Of a DNA stretch of 64,000 nucleotides, positions 34,901-43,478 are shown piece after piece (within the stretch, counting starts at the first letter, position 1; the number at the start of each line of letters is the position of its first letter). Where the stretch lies: the NCBI GenBank assembly GCA_018376445.1, contig JAHABL010000007.1, forward strand, positions 87,307 through 151,306. The letters are read 5' to 3'. The DNA comes from Mycobacteriales bacterium (GTDB taxonomy: Bacteria > Actinomycetota > Actinomycetes > Mycobacteriales > Mycobacteriaceae). The notes under the pieces were generated by a model that saw only the letters and a program-made list of their open reading frames with translations, ran no database searches and was not told the DNA's origin. The position numbers and the translations under genes are program-made.

Positions 34901-35558
34901 CCTGGATAACCTGTGCCCGTCGCGCTGCCTCTGCCTGTCGCCCAAGGGGTTTGAGTTGACGTCGTAGTTCTTTAGTGAGGTCACTGACACGATCGAAATT
35001 GACCTGCATTGCGGAGAGTTTGCGAAGGGCTTTCTCCTTTCGCCGACGGTGTTTCAGTACACCGGCTGCTTCTTCAATGAAGGCTCGACGCTCTTCTGGC
35101 CGGGATTCCAGAATCTCAGCTAGTTTTCCCTGCCCCACGATGACATGCATTTCTCTGCCAATACCGGAGTCCGATAGAAGCTCTTGAACATCCATGAGAC
35201 GGACTCGGTCGCCGTTAATCTCGTACTCGCTCGCACCGTCACGGAACATTCGACGGGTTATCGAGACCTCGCTGTAGTCAATCGGGAGGGCACCGTCGCT
35301 ATTGTCGATCGTCAGGGTGACTTCAGCGCGCCCGAGGGCCGCTTTGGTGGGAGTTCCGGCAAAGATGACGTCTTCCATCTTACCGCCGCGGAGGGTCTTT
35401 GCCCCCTGCTCCCCCATCACCCAGGTGAGTGCGTCGAGTACATTCGACTTTCCGGAGCCGTTAGGACCAACAATGGCGCAGATTCCGGGTTCGAATCGGA
35501 GAGTCGTTGCCGAAGCAAAGGACTTGAAGCCTTTGAGGGTCAGACTCTTGAGATACAT
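31947..35558 (-). CDS. smc: Chromosome partition protein SMC
   Basis: Large condensin ATPase (1203 residues) that loops and segregates chromosomes with ScpA/ScpB. It has the N-terminal Walker A GPNGSGKSN (31-39), long coiled coils rich in Ala, Glu, Arg and Gln on both sides of a hinge (around 500-650, GLSGKVAQKLTVTPGWEAAIAVALG), the ABC signature LSGGEKSLTAIAML and Walker B FYILDEVEAALDDTN. The ATG at 35558 opens MYLKSLTLKGFKSFA, the standard start; the open frame continues upstream through mutM in a non-homologous way. It lies 10 nt after mutM. acyP follows with a one-base overlap. Confidence 0.96.
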   Translation of the reverse strand: MYLKSLTLKGFKSFASATTLRFEPGICAIVGPNGSGKSNVLDALTWVMGEQGAKTLRGGKMEDVIFAGTPTKAALGRAEVTLTIDNSDGALPIDYSEVSITRRMFRDGASEYEINGDRVRLMDVQELLSDSGIGREMHVIVGQGKLAEILESRPEERRAFIEEAAGVLKHRRRKEKALRKLSAMQVNFDRVSDLTKELRRQLKPLGRQAEAARRAQVIQADARDARLRIAADDLVQRRAEASQHEQLQRDMAARRQQAEAYLSEMSMAVEAAETELAALTPALDSAQQNWFALSALSERVAATLRIAEDRARHLRTEIEPHFGPDPAQLEKRAEEAAREEAEIVAALRTATAALTAATKARADAEKYAEAVEKKRLAVMRAVADRREGIARLAGTIQTTRNAISSTESQAARYAEELETARQQLTSLQQEAAAAESRLQTLENSEQHLNERFDQATAERDRAEERCTALRNDERSAEKEAAGLHARIDALALTLGAGDAAAWLEKNADHVGLSGKVAQKLTVTPGWEAAIAVALGEAASAYTVSSSTRAQEAVAALRAGSAGRSMFLIESRDVDDFRMDVTLPAGAQWALDVVSVPLSLQSALTSLLMDAVLVEDMEMAEKVIRRDRRLRVVTRSGDARGWGWATGGTRKAHSDVEINAAIEDAQRAEKAALAWVEKAQAAFRGAEEEYRDRTQAAAQAYSALVESDSAIATLTKELARLTASVRSASLQQDRLIEQRNQLEEQQRGLLVELTELEERQRLATEEPEEPTLFDDTVATEAASAVAHTRATEMEARLAVRTAEERSSHVRGRADALHRQAARERELRERAERRAATRGRALDIIAAVQEAGQELQNALQQQLSLMEERRQVLASQQSAVSERLSVTRQRRHEASVDFDKLRESAHQDEVLRAQAQERLHLMEQQVLEDLGMAVDDLIEEYGPDVLLPPSPVEMQEYEDAKERGEQVSRPQPLPYDREQQQRRLQAAERDLARLGKVNPLALEEFAALQERYTFLSTQLEDIKKARKDLLEVVEDVDERIQTVFEEAFQDVAREFVTVFSTLFPGGEGRLYLTDPEDMLNTGVEVEARPPGKKVKRLSLLSGGEKSLTAIAMLVAIFKARPSPFYILDEVEAALDDTNLHRLLGLFRELKERSQLLVITHQKLTMDLADVLYGVTMKGDGITRVISQRMHPATPLLAAASPQGNS

Positions 35559-35568
35559 GAGGTGAATT

Positions 35569-36462
35569 CTACCTGGTCCGAGCAGGGAGCTTCTGGCAAC
35601 TGGGGCAGTAGGTATGCGAACGGCCACCCACCACCATGGACACCAACGGTGTGCCGCATCGATCACATGGTTCTCCAACCTTACCGTAGGCATGCAAAGA
35701 ACGCGCAAAATAGCCTGGCTCACCAGCAGCATTAACGTACAGCGCATCAAACGAGGTACCACCTACGGCCAGTGCTCGGCGCATTACTGCTTGGACTTCT
35801 GTAAGCACAGTTGTGAGCTGTGCATAACTCAGACCAGAAGCAAGACGAGTACCGTGCAGACGCGCCGCCCACAGGGCTTCATCAGCATAGATGTTTCCCA
35901 CCCCGGAGATGATCTCTTGGTTGAGTAGAGCATTTTTCAGGGGAACTCGGTGGCGACGTAGTTCGCGCACCGTCGCCACCATATCGAAGCCTTCCTCCAG
36001 GGGATCGGGAGCGATGTGCTGAGCCAACGAGGGAATCCATCGTTCCGTGCGTGGTTCCCACAGCAACTTATCAATGGTGAGATAGCCAAAGGTGCGCTGG
36101 TCTACGAAACTAACACTGCGCCCCTTCCCGATATGGGCGTGCATTCGGCAATGCGGTAGCAGGCTAGCCGCGCCGTCATCGATAATGAGCTGCCCACTCA
36201 TCCCCAGATGGATAAGGAGAGCCGGGGCTAGCGAGGGCGTCAGGTGCGTGGACTCGCCCACCAACACGCACCAAAGGTACTTTCCGCGACGATCGATCTT
36301 CGCAATCGTGGCACCTTCCAAGGCCTGGGCTAGTGCGGCGGATCCGCCAGGATAGCGACGGCCAGTCCGCGGATGCAAGACGTCAACATCCCGCAGGGTG
36401 GCACCTGTGAGGTGTGTGACGAGTCCACGCCGCACTACCTCCACTTCTGGCAGCTCGGGCAC
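35569..36462 (-). CDS. mutM: Formamidopyrimidine-DNA glycosylase
   Basis: Base-excision repair glycosylase/AP lyase (Fpg) for 8-oxoguanine and FaPy lesions. The catalytic N-terminus P1-E2 (after Met removal) is in PELPEVEVVRRGL, with the H2TH motif (GVGNIYADEALWAARLHG) and a complete zinc finger, CDRCGTPL...YCPSCQ, at the C-terminus. It starts with GTG, sharing one base with the rnc stop (TAGTG), as in the mycobacterial rnc-mutM pair. The 297-residue length is normal. Confidence 0.95.
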   Translation of the reverse strand: MPELPEVEVVRRGLVTHLTGATLRDVDVLHPRTGRRYPGGSAALAQALEGATIAKIDRRGKYLWCVLVGESTHLTPSLAPALLIHLGMSGQLIIDDGAASLLPHCRMHAHIGKGRSVSFVDQRTFGYLTIDKLLWEPRTERWIPSLAQHIAPDPLEEGFDMVATVRELRRHRVPLKNALLNQEIISGVGNIYADEALWAARLHGTRLASGLSYAQLTTVLTEVQAVMRRALAVGGTSFDALYVNAAGEPGYFARSLHAYGKVGEPCDRCGTPLVSMVVGGRSHTYCPSCQKLPARTR

Positions 36463-37355
36463 TAGTTATCCTTGGAAGCAGGAACAGATGGCGCTGCTGA
36501 GCTCGAGCTCTCGGTAGTGTCTAGCGCATAACGCGGCATATCGGGCTGCTCATCCAAATTAATGTCGTGGGCGGGCATACCGGGAAGGGTAGCTTCTACC
36601 TGTGCGCTGATGGGCACCCCTGGGTGTTGCGCCTGAATGGCTTCCCACGTGTTTTTTGCAGCAGCTTGTTCCGCTTTTTTCTTGTTCGTTCCGACACCAA
36701 TCCCGAATGCCCTGCCAGCAATAATTCCGGTGGCAAAGAATTCTTTGGCATGGTCGGGGCCAGTAGAGGTGATGTAGTAGGTGGGGGCAGAGTTGTACTG
36801 GCTGGCTGCATACTCTTGCAGACTGGTCTTCCAGTCAAGGCTCACTCCGGCACTACCTGCATTGTCAATAAGGGGCTGGGTGAGACTGAGGATCACGCGT
36901 CGGCTTACCTCAATCCCGTGGGTGATGTGGATGGCTCCAAACAGTGCTTCGGTGGCATCTGCCAGAATGGACTCTTTGCTGCGGCCACCCGTCATCTCCT
37001 CTCCTCTGCCGAGTAGGAGATACTGCCCCAAACCATGCGGACCGAGGGTGTTGGCTAAGCGAGCGAGCGAAAAACCCGACACAATGTTGGCTCGCATTTT
37101 TGCGAGTTCACCTTCACTGCGATCAGGATATTGCTGGAAGAGTTGCTCCGTTACGCAGATGCTCAGAACTGAGTCTCCCAGGAATTCCAGGCGCTCGTTA
37201 TGAGGGATACCGGGGTGCTCGTATGCGTAGGAACGATGGCAGAGCGCGCGGATAAGGAGTTCACGGGAGAGATCAACCTGGAGATAGTCCAAGAGAGGTT
37301 GGTAATCGACAGACTCCCAGCCGGTAGGTAGGTCCCACGCGGAGGGGATGCTCAT
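36462..37355 (-). CDS. rnc: Ribonuclease III
   Basis: Double-strand-specific endoribonuclease that matures rRNA and other RNAs. The catalytic motif NERLEFLGDSVLSICVTEQL and the second acidic site DATEALFGAIH are intact. A C-terminal dsRNA-binding domain covers DWKTSLQEYAASQYN to GTNKKKAEQAAAKNTW. A 55-60 residue acidic, Ser/Pro-rich tail (DINLDEQPDMPRYALDTTESSS) follows, longer than in M. tuberculosis. The ATG at 37355 was chosen by homology and AAGG about 9-10 nt upstream. It starts a few bases after the DUF177 stop. Confidence 0.94.
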   Translation of the reverse strand: MSIPSAWDLPTGWESVDYQPLLDYLQVDLSRELLIRALCHRSYAYEHPGIPHNERLEFLGDSVLSICVTEQLFQQYPDRSEGELAKMRANIVSGFSLARLANTLGPHGLGQYLLLGRGEEMTGGRSKESILADATEALFGAIHITHGIEVSRRVILSLTQPLIDNAGSAGVSLDWKTSLQEYAASQYNSAPTYYITSTGPDHAKEFFATGIIAGRAFGIGVGTNKKKAEQAAAKNTWEAIQAQHPGVPISAQVEATLPGMPAHDINLDEQPDMPRYALDTTESSSSAAPSVPASKDN

Positions 37356-37359
37356 ACAG

Positions 37360-38025
37360 TTAGCCTTCTTTCTTCGCTCCTGATGCGGTGGTTGACTCGT
37401 CACCAGCCGGTGAGTCAGTTCCCTCGGCGTCATCGTTCGTCGGCTCGGTTGCCGCGTCGTTGAGGAATGCGAGGTTCTGAAACTTCTCTAGGTCCGCCCA
37501 GCGGGGGTCGATGAGCTCGTTTTCTTCTCCCGACACACCATCAACTGCAGGCATGTCGACATCTTCGGGGCACGGGTGCCCTTCGACAGAGGAGCACGAG
37601 GGGGCGAAGGGAAGGGCCAGGCCTACGGCATCAATAATGGCTTGTTCAAGATCCAACTCGGTGGGGTCGTCAAGGATGTAGACCTCATCGTCGTCTTGAA
37701 TGGTGTCGGCAGTTTCGGAGTCCGGGTAGACAAATAGCTCGGTGAGAGTGGCCTCGACAGTTCCATGAATCTCACTCAGACAATTGACACACTGGCCTTC
37801 TGTGGGACCAGTAATGAGCCCCGTCACGAGGACACCCTCGTTGACCGCTTCAAGTTCCACATCAATCGACACCGGGCTACCTGCCGGAATGCCGATGAGG
37901 TCGAGGCCGATCGGTTCATCAATGAGGAAAACTTTTTCGACGTGGTGGTGGTTTCCAGCAGCGCGGCCCAGGGGGCGGAGGTCGAGGACAAATTTCGACT
38001 GGTTCTCGAAAGCTTGTGTAGTCAC
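37360..38025 (-). CDS. DUF177 (YceD-like) protein
   Basis: 221-residue acidic soluble protein of the YceD/DUF177 family, linked in plants and bacteria to 23S rRNA accumulation. It contains the family's CxxC (GQCVNCLSEIHG), the acidic YILDDPTELDLEQAIIDAV region and the C...HPCPE motif near 145-150 that could bind metal with the first pair. The C-terminal 50 residues are low-complexity and acidic. In many bacteria rpmF follows, but here rnc follows directly, as in M. tuberculosis Rv2926c. Confidence 0.88.
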   Translation of the reverse strand: MTTQAFENQSKFVLDLRPLGRAAGNHHHVEKVFLIDEPIGLDLIGIPAGSPVSIDVELEAVNEGVLVTGLITGPTEGQCVNCLSEIHGTVEATLTELFVYPDSETADTIQDDDEVYILDDPTELDLEQAIIDAVGLALPFAPSCSSVEGHPCPEDVDMPAVDGVSGEENELIDPRWADLEKFQNLAFLNDAATEPTNDDAEGTDSPAGDESTTASGAKKEG

Positions 38026-38059
38026 AGGCCTAGTCTAACGTGTCTAGGCGACGAAAACG

Positions 38060-38971
38060 TTAGTCCCGGTATGCTTCGGGCGGGTACTGCTGGTAACCCT
38101 CGGCGTACCCGTCCCGGTAACCTTCGTAACCATCCTGGTAATCGTCCGAGTAGCCGTCGTCGTCATAGTCGGTGTCATAGCCGTCATCAACATTCTCGTC
38201 GTAGACCGCTCCCGTCGGCTGATAATCCTGGTAGTTATCACTACTACGGTCAGCTACTCCGGCAGTTGCCCGCAGGCTCTTTCGTCCATTAAGAACCTCG
38301 CGGGAGGTGGCATTGAGGATAGATTCAAACTCGGCCAGCTTCGTATCGACGTAGATGTCGCAGTCGCCCCGCATTCGATCTGCCTGGGCATGGGCAGCAT
38401 CCACAATACGGGTTGCTTCTTCGCGGGATGTCTTCACCACTTCGGATTCGCTGATCAGACGAGCTTGCTCAGCACGACCCGCTGCGACGCTCGCTTCATA
38501 ATCATCATTTGCTTTCGCGAGTAGGCGTTCAGCTTCGGCTTGAGCACGTTCGGTGACAGTCTCGTACTCCCGCTGTGCCTCGTGGAGGAGCCGGTTAGAT
38601 TCGTTTTCTGCATCGGACACCATGACGGCCGCATTGTTGGTGGCTTCAGCCACCATGCGGTCGGCTTTATCCTTGGCTTCCGCAATCATTCGGTCAGCAT
38701 CGGCGCGGGCAGCCGCAAGCTGTTGGTCAACCTGTGCGTTAGTCTCGTTTTTGGTGGTCTCTGCGTAGGTGTTGGCTTCGTTGACGAGGTCTTCACGCTT
38801 GTCGAGTACGTCTTGTGCGTCGTCGAGTTCTCCGGGCAACGCTTCGCGGATCTCGTCAAGGAGGAGGAGGGCATCAGAGCGCGGCACCATGCACTGCGCC
38901 GACATGGGGAGGCCGCGGGCCTCTTCAATCATGGCGACGAGTTCGTCGAGCGCTTCGAAAACATGGAACAT
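38060..38971 (-). CDS. sepIVA: SepIVA-like DivIVA-domain septation protein (Rv2927c homologue)
   Basis: 303-residue protein with a short DivIVA-type N-terminus (FHVFEALDELVAMIEEARGLPMSAQCMVPR). A continuous coiled coil runs from about 35 to 225, rich in Ala, Glu, Asp and Arg. In Mycobacterium smegmatis the homologue SepIVA is needed for septation and late envelope synthesis. The last 60 residues are unusual: a tail of Asp, Tyr and Gly (DNYQDYQPTG, YDTDYDDDGYSDDYQDG, YRDGYAEGYQQY). Such a Tyr/Asp-rich disordered tail could mediate self-association or be phosphorylated. Located between coaD and DUF177, as in mycobacteria. Confidence 0.85.
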   Translation of the reverse strand: MFHVFEALDELVAMIEEARGLPMSAQCMVPRSDALLLLDEIREALPGELDDAQDVLDKREDLVNEANTYAETTKNETNAQVDQQLAAARADADRMIAEAKDKADRMVAEATNNAAVMVSDAENESNRLLHEAQREYETVTERAQAEAERLLAKANDDYEASVAAGRAEQARLISESEVVKTSREEATRIVDAAHAQADRMRGDCDIYVDTKLAEFESILNATSREVLNGRKSLRATAGVADRSSDNYQDYQPTGAVYDENVDDGYDTDYDDDGYSDDYQDGYEGYRDGYAEGYQQYPPEAYRD

Positions 38972-39070
38972 GCGTGTTCTACCCTTCTCTTTTTATGGTC
39001 ACTTCTAGTGTGCCGAATCCCGCTTGTTTTTGGGGGAAAGCGTGACGGTGTGTCGCTTGACCTGCATACC

Positions 39071-39541
39071 CTACATTCGTTCGAGCAGTTTTTCGAGGAC
39101 TGACGGTGGCACAAAATCCGTAACGTCACCGCCGAAACGCACGACTTCTTTCACCAGACTTGAGGAGATGAAATTCAGTTCTGGCGATGTTGGCAGGAAT
39201 ATCGTGTCAATACCGGACAGTCGCTTATTGACATGCGCCATAGGAAGCTCGTACTCATAGTCCTGGTTAGAGCGGATACCTTTCACCACAGCTTTGGCGT
39301 GGACACGAGTGCAGTAGTCCACCAGAAGCCCGCTGAAAGAATCGATCTCCACATTGTTCACATCGGCGAACTCGCGCTGGAGGATGTCGAGCCGTTCCTC
39401 GACCGTAAATAGCCCCTGTTTACGGGGATTATGGGCGACACAGACGATGACGGTATCGAAGAGCCGGGCGGCCCGGCGCACAATGTCGACATGGCCGTAG
39501 GTGAGAGGGTCGAACGATCCTGGGCAAACGACGGTGCTCAT
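39071..39541 (-). CDS. coaD: Phosphopantetheine adenylyltransferase
   Basis: Makes dephospho-CoA from 4'-phosphopantetheine and ATP, the penultimate CoA step. The 156-residue protein shows the nucleotidyltransferase motif GSFDPLTYGHVDIV (T/SxGH), then VVKGIRSNQDYEYELPMAHVNK and the second ATP motif LNFISSSLVKEVV. Its ATG overlaps the rsmD stop by 4 nt (ATGA). The rsmD-coaD pairing is conserved across bacteria. Confidence 0.95.
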   Translation of the reverse strand: MSTVVCPGSFDPLTYGHVDIVRRAARLFDTVIVCVAHNPRKQGLFTVEERLDILQREFADVNNVEIDSFSGLLVDYCTRVHAKAVVKGIRSNQDYEYELPMAHVNKRLSGIDTIFLPTSPELNFISSSLVKEVVRFGGDVTDFVPPSVLEKLLERM

Positions 39542-40203
39542 GCTGCTAGATTACCTGTGCTTTCAACAATGGCGATGTCGATGCGAGTCTCCCCATACTT
39601 TTTGGACCGATACTCTCGATAGTGCGCTGGCCAGTGCGTGGGGGTATCGCGGGACGATCTCTCCAATACGATGACCGAGCCGTCGGCTACCCAGCCATTC
39701 TCGACAAGTGCGGTGAGGATGCCGGGCCAATCTTTCTCCACCTGTGCATAGGGTGGATCAGCAAAGACAAGATCATAGGGGGCGGCGACACTTGTCCGAG
39801 CCGCGTCCGCAGTGCTACTTTCACGCGCTACGGCGAACCCCCGCTCGACATGTGGCCTGGAAGGGAGAATTTCTGTGGTGGGGGCTGTCGCCAAGAAAGC
39901 TTGTACGCTGCGGCGAACGATAGTGACCCCGGGAGCTCCGACGACGCGCCGATTCCGTTCGGCGGAGGCAACTGCTGAGGCGTTCTTCTCCACCAAGGTC
40001 ACTGCCTGCGCTCCCCGGGAGGCGGCCTCCAACCCTACCGCTCCAGACCCTGCGTAGAGGTCGAGAACGGTGGTGGCGTCCCAGTCGAGGAGGTTGTCGA
40101 GGCTATTGAAGAGAGCCTCCCGAACCCTGTCAGTGGTGGGACGAGTGGTGACGGGTGGTGAGAAAAGTTTACGTCCACGTGCGCGGCCTGAGACAATGCG
40201 CAT
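39538..40203 (-). CDS. rsmD: 16S rRNA (guanine-966-N2)-methyltransferase
   Basis: Methylates G966 of 16S rRNA. The SAM-binding LDLYAGSGAVGLEAASRGAQ and catalytic DPPY (VFADPPYAQVE) motifs are clear, and the N-terminal MRIVSGRARGRKL is the family's usual start. The 221-residue length is slightly above E. coli because of a 25-residue insertion around residues 110-140 with low conservation. It overlaps both neighbours: one base with the upstream biotinyl-domain gene (TAATG) and four with coaD. Confidence 0.94.
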   Translation of the reverse strand: MRIVSGRARGRKLFSPPVTTRPTTDRVREALFNSLDNLLDWDATTVLDLYAGSGAVGLEAASRGAQAVTLVEKNASAVASAERNRRVVGAPGVTIVRRSVQAFLATAPTTEILPSRPHVERGFAVARESSTADAARTSVAAPYDLVFADPPYAQVEKDWPGILTALVENGWVADGSVIVLERSSRDTPTHWPAHYREYRSKKYGETRIDIAIVESTGNLAA

Positions 40204-40439
40204 TAACGCAGCTCCGCAAGGTCATCTCCACCATCTACGTCGACGAAGTCCTCATCAATCACATAGTGGATGGTGCCGGCAGCCGGTGCGGTGACAGCAG
40301 CGTCCAGCTTGATCGCTTCGACATAGCCGACCACGTCACCTTCTGCCACCGAACTATCTTGCGGTACAGTGCGGCGCCAGATACCCGCCAACGGCGCCAC
40401 AATACGATGAGGCTCCGGTGCATTCTGGTAGTTCGTCAT
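40203..40439 (-). CDS. Stand-alone biotinyl/lipoyl-type carrier domain
   Basis: 78-residue protein made of a single biotinyl/lipoyl domain. RIVAPLAGIWRRTVPQ begins the barrel, and the hairpin EAIKLD corresponds to the EAMKM biotinylation site with K44 as the target; APAAGTI completes it. In mycobacteria pyruvate carboxylase lies next to rsmD, so this could be a partner carrier or a remnant of such a gene. EAIKLD departs from EAMKM at two positions, so modification by BirA is uncertain. Its stop codon overlaps the rsmD start (TAATG), and recG lies 13 nt upstream, so it is part of that operon. Confidence 0.8.
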   Translation of the reverse strand: MTNYQNAPEPHRIVAPLAGIWRRTVPQDSSVAEGDVVGYVEAIKLDAAVTAPAAGTIHYVIDEDFVDVDGGDDLAELR

Positions 40440-40452
40440 GCTTTCAGTGTAG

Positions 40453-42753
40453 CTACCCCAATGGGTACTGAACGCCGCTCTGTGCGGCTACTTTCTCGAT
40501 TACTTCCGCCCACTGCGGGTAGCGGATGGCCCAGTCTGTCCCCTCCCCTGGTGTGGCACCCATGAGCATTTCCATATCGTGTCGAGCGGCGGCAACGATT
40601 TCCGCATCCCGCACAATGTCGAGGAGCCGTACAGGCATGGCTACTCCCGCCTGGGCTGTACCAAGTAGGTCACCCTCTCGGCGTTGTTCCAGGTCAACCT
40701 GCGCAAGATAAAAACCGTCGGTAGAGGATTCCACGGCTGCAAGGCGGGTGGCGGCCGGGGATGCCGGATCGCACTCGGTGAGGAGTAAACATAGGCCCGG
40801 CGCGCTCCCTCGTCCAACCCGACCGCGGAGCTGATGGAGTTGACTCACTCCGAAACGATCCGCATCAACAACCACCATGACCGTGGCACACGGCACGTCA
40901 ATACCCACTTCGATTACTGTTGTGCAGATAACGACGTCCAGTTCATGCGCCGCAAACTGTTTCATGATTGCGGTTTTGTCGTCTGCACTCATGCGACCGT
41001 GTAGGAGGCCTACTCGCAACTGGGCAAGTGGGCCATTCGTCAGCCGTTGGAATGTTTCGGTAACGGTCGTTAGCTCACTATCTTCGTTATCTCCAATGGC
41101 AGGGCAGACAACATAGGCTTGGTGGCCGCGTGCGCTCTCCTCGCAGACACGCTGCCAGATACGGGGCACCCAGGTGGGATGGATCCGACTATTGACTACC
41201 GCTGTCGTGATGGGGGCACGCCCACGAGGGAGCTCTTTAAGGCTGGAAACCGTCAGGTCGCCGAAACTAGTGAGAGCGATGGTACGTGGAATAGGCGTAG
41301 CTGTCATCACTAGCATATGTGGAGTTTTTCCGTTGGCACCTTTGTCAGTGAGGACCAATCGTTGGCGTACACCGAACCTGTGTTGCTCATCAATGACGAC
41401 CAGTCCCAGTCGGAAAAATTCGACTCCCTCTTGGAGGAGCGCCTGAGTACCAATGATGATGCCAGCCCGCCCCGTAACAATATCGAGAAGTGCTTGGCGT
41501 TTCTGCGCAGTAGACAGCGAACCAGTAAGGACGGTGACGGCGGTCTGCACGGCTGGTTGATTATCGTTATCGGCATAGCGCAGCTGGTCGGCAGTCCCGA
41601 GCTCCCCGAGGAGTTCCGTCACAGTTCGAGCATGTTGTTGGGCCAGTACTTCTGTAGGTGCCATCAGGACTGCCTGCTGGCCGTTATCGACGGCTTGCGC
41701 CATGGCGAGAAGTGCCACCACGGTTTTACCAGAACCTACTTCCCCTTGAAGAAGCCTATTCATCGGATGAGGCTGGCTGATATCCGCTGAAATCTCGCCG
41801 AATACGTCCTGTTGGCCATTGGTGAGCTGATAAGGCAGTCGTGATTGAAGAGCACTGAGAAGACCTCTCTCAACGGGTGGACAGGCAGGAGCTGACTGGG
41901 AATAATGCTCGCGTGCCTGTTGGAGGAGGACTGCTTCGAGACTAGCGGCTTCGTCATAGCGTAAACGCGCTTGTGCGGCGGCGATATCGTCGAGGTGCTC
42001 CGGCATATGGATAGTCCGCAAAGCGGTGTCGAGCGCAATCAAGTGGTGGCTGTCACGGATATGTGCGGGAAGAACATCAGGGAACGTAGGAATCTGCGGT
42101 AGTAGTTTTTCGATAAGCACCATAAGAAGCCACGAGGACACTCCATTCGTGGCCCTATATACCGGGATGATCGGCCGGTTGAGCAGCTCGATGATAGCGG
42201 GATCTACCCCCATCAGGCCATCTTTATGGAGGTCCTCTGCAGTGAGATCAGTCGAAGTGGCAGAGGGCGTAACGAGAGTGGATGCACCGACAATCTTGGT
42301 GGCCTGGAGCAGTTTGGCGAACTGTCCCCCGGCGATGGCCGGCCCCCCACTTTGGAGGATAAGAAAGTTCGGATGGCTCATGTCGAAAAAACGGCCTCGC
42401 CGTTGAATAGTGCCGTCGAGCAGTACTTCCGTTCCTTCAGTGAGGATCCGGGCAATTCCATGGGGATGGAAAAAGGCGACGTTGATGAAGATACCGCCAG
42501 AGCGAACAGTCACCCGCAGAATATAGCCCTTACGTTGACGCATACGAGACAACTCCGAGCTGACCACCTGCCCACGCACCATCACACTGTCCCCATCGAC
42601 AGTCTGTGCAGGGTCAAAGATCATGCGACCGTGAATGTACCGGCGGGGGAAGTGGTAGATCAGATCTGCTACGGTGTGAATTCCTAGCCCCTCCCCGAGG
42701 CTGTGAGCCACTTTTGCGGGGAGGATTCGCGCTAGGTAATCGGTGGGCTGCAT
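40453..42753 (-). CDS. recG: ATP-dependent DNA helicase RecG
   Basis: Superfamily 2 helicase that regresses stalled forks and branch-migrates Holliday junctions. The N-terminal wedge/OB domain (VRGQVVSSELSRMRQRKGYILRVTV) is followed by motif I GEVGSGKTVVALLA, DEQHRFG (the DEAH-box variant typical of RecG), TATPIPRT and QLRGRVGRG. The ATG at 42753 (766 residues) has AGGAG about 10 nt upstream and comes five bases after the ung stop, so the genes are cotranscribed. Confidence 0.95.
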   Translation of the reverse strand: MQPTDYLARILPAKVAHSLGEGLGIHTVADLIYHFPRRYIHGRMIFDPAQTVDGDSVMVRGQVVSSELSRMRQRKGYILRVTVRSGGIFINVAFFHPHGIARILTEGTEVLLDGTIQRRGRFFDMSHPNFLILQSGGPAIAGGQFAKLLQATKIVGASTLVTPSATSTDLTAEDLHKDGLMGVDPAIIELLNRPIIPVYRATNGVSSWLLMVLIEKLLPQIPTFPDVLPAHIRDSHHLIALDTALRTIHMPEHLDDIAAAQARLRYDEAASLEAVLLQQAREHYSQSAPACPPVERGLLSALQSRLPYQLTNGQQDVFGEISADISQPHPMNRLLQGEVGSGKTVVALLAMAQAVDNGQQAVLMAPTEVLAQQHARTVTELLGELGTADQLRYADNDNQPAVQTAVTVLTGSLSTAQKRQALLDIVTGRAGIIIGTQALLQEGVEFFRLGLVVIDEQHRFGVRQRLVLTDKGANGKTPHMLVMTATPIPRTIALTSFGDLTVSSLKELPRGRAPITTAVVNSRIHPTWVPRIWQRVCEESARGHQAYVVCPAIGDNEDSELTTVTETFQRLTNGPLAQLRVGLLHGRMSADDKTAIMKQFAAHELDVVICTTVIEVGIDVPCATVMVVVDADRFGVSQLHQLRGRVGRGSAPGLCLLLTECDPASPAATRLAAVESSTDGFYLAQVDLEQRREGDLLGTAQAGVAMPVRLLDIVRDAEIVAAARHDMEMLMGATPGEGTDWAIRYPQWAEVIEKVAAQSGVQYPLG

Positions 42754-42758
42754 GGCGG

Positions 42759-43448
42759 CTATTCTCCTGCAGCAGGGAGTCGCCATTCCACAGGCGTTGC
42801 CCCCTGCGCAATGAGTTTTTCGTTGGCACGGCTAAAAGGACGTGAGCCGAAAAAGCCGCGGGAGGCAGACAACGGGGAGGGATGAGCAGAAGCGATTATT
42901 GGAGTAGAACCGAGACGTGGAGTGAGGGTTTGTGCATCGCGCCCCCACAAGATGGCAACCAGGGGCGCCTCGCGGGCCACCAGCGCGTCGATGGCACACT
43001 CTGTGATCTTTTCCCAGCCTTTGCCGCGATGCGAGGCGGGGGCACCGGGCCGAACGGTGAGGACTCTGTTGAGGAGGAGGACACCGGCTGCACTCCAGGG
43101 GGTGAGGTCTCCAGTGGCCGGGGTGGGATATCCGAGGTCTGCGGAGTACTCCTGGAAAATATTGCTCAAACTTCGCGGAAGGGGGTGGACAGAGGAGTCA
43201 ACACAGAAGCTGAGGCCTACTGCATGTCCTGGGGTGGGGTAGGGATCTTGCCCCACGATGAGGACTTTTACCTCATCGAAGGGCTGAGTGAAGGCTCGCA
43301 ACACGTTTTTTCCGGCGGGAAGGTAGCCGCGGCCCGCTGCCAACTCACGCCGGAGGAAGTCCCCCATCCGGGCAACATCGTCTGCGACGGGGGCGAGTAC
43401 TTCTGCCCAGCCGGGGTCGATGAGCTCCGCAAGAGGGTGTGCTGTCAC
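42759..43448 (-). CDS. ung: Uracil-DNA glycosylase, family 1
   Basis: Removes uracil from DNA. The water-activating GQDPYPTPGHA (catalytic Asp), the LLLNRVLTVR strand and the DNA-intercalating HPSPLSASRGF loop are all family-1 hallmarks. The 229-residue protein starts at GTG 43448. It sits between thiL (30 nt upstream) and recG (5 nt downstream). Confidence 0.95.
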   Translation of the reverse strand: MTAHPLAELIDPGWAEVLAPVADDVARMGDFLRRELAAGRGYLPAGKNVLRAFTQPFDEVKVLIVGQDPYPTPGHAVGLSFCVDSSVHPLPRSLSNIFQEYSADLGYPTPATGDLTPWSAAGVLLLNRVLTVRPGAPASHRGKGWEKITECAIDALVAREAPLVAILWGRDAQTLTPRLGSTPIIASAHPSPLSASRGFFGSRPFSRANEKLIAQGATPVEWRLPAAGE

Positions 43449-43478
43449 TATCTGCTCCTAGTAATTCAAGGTTTGCAG

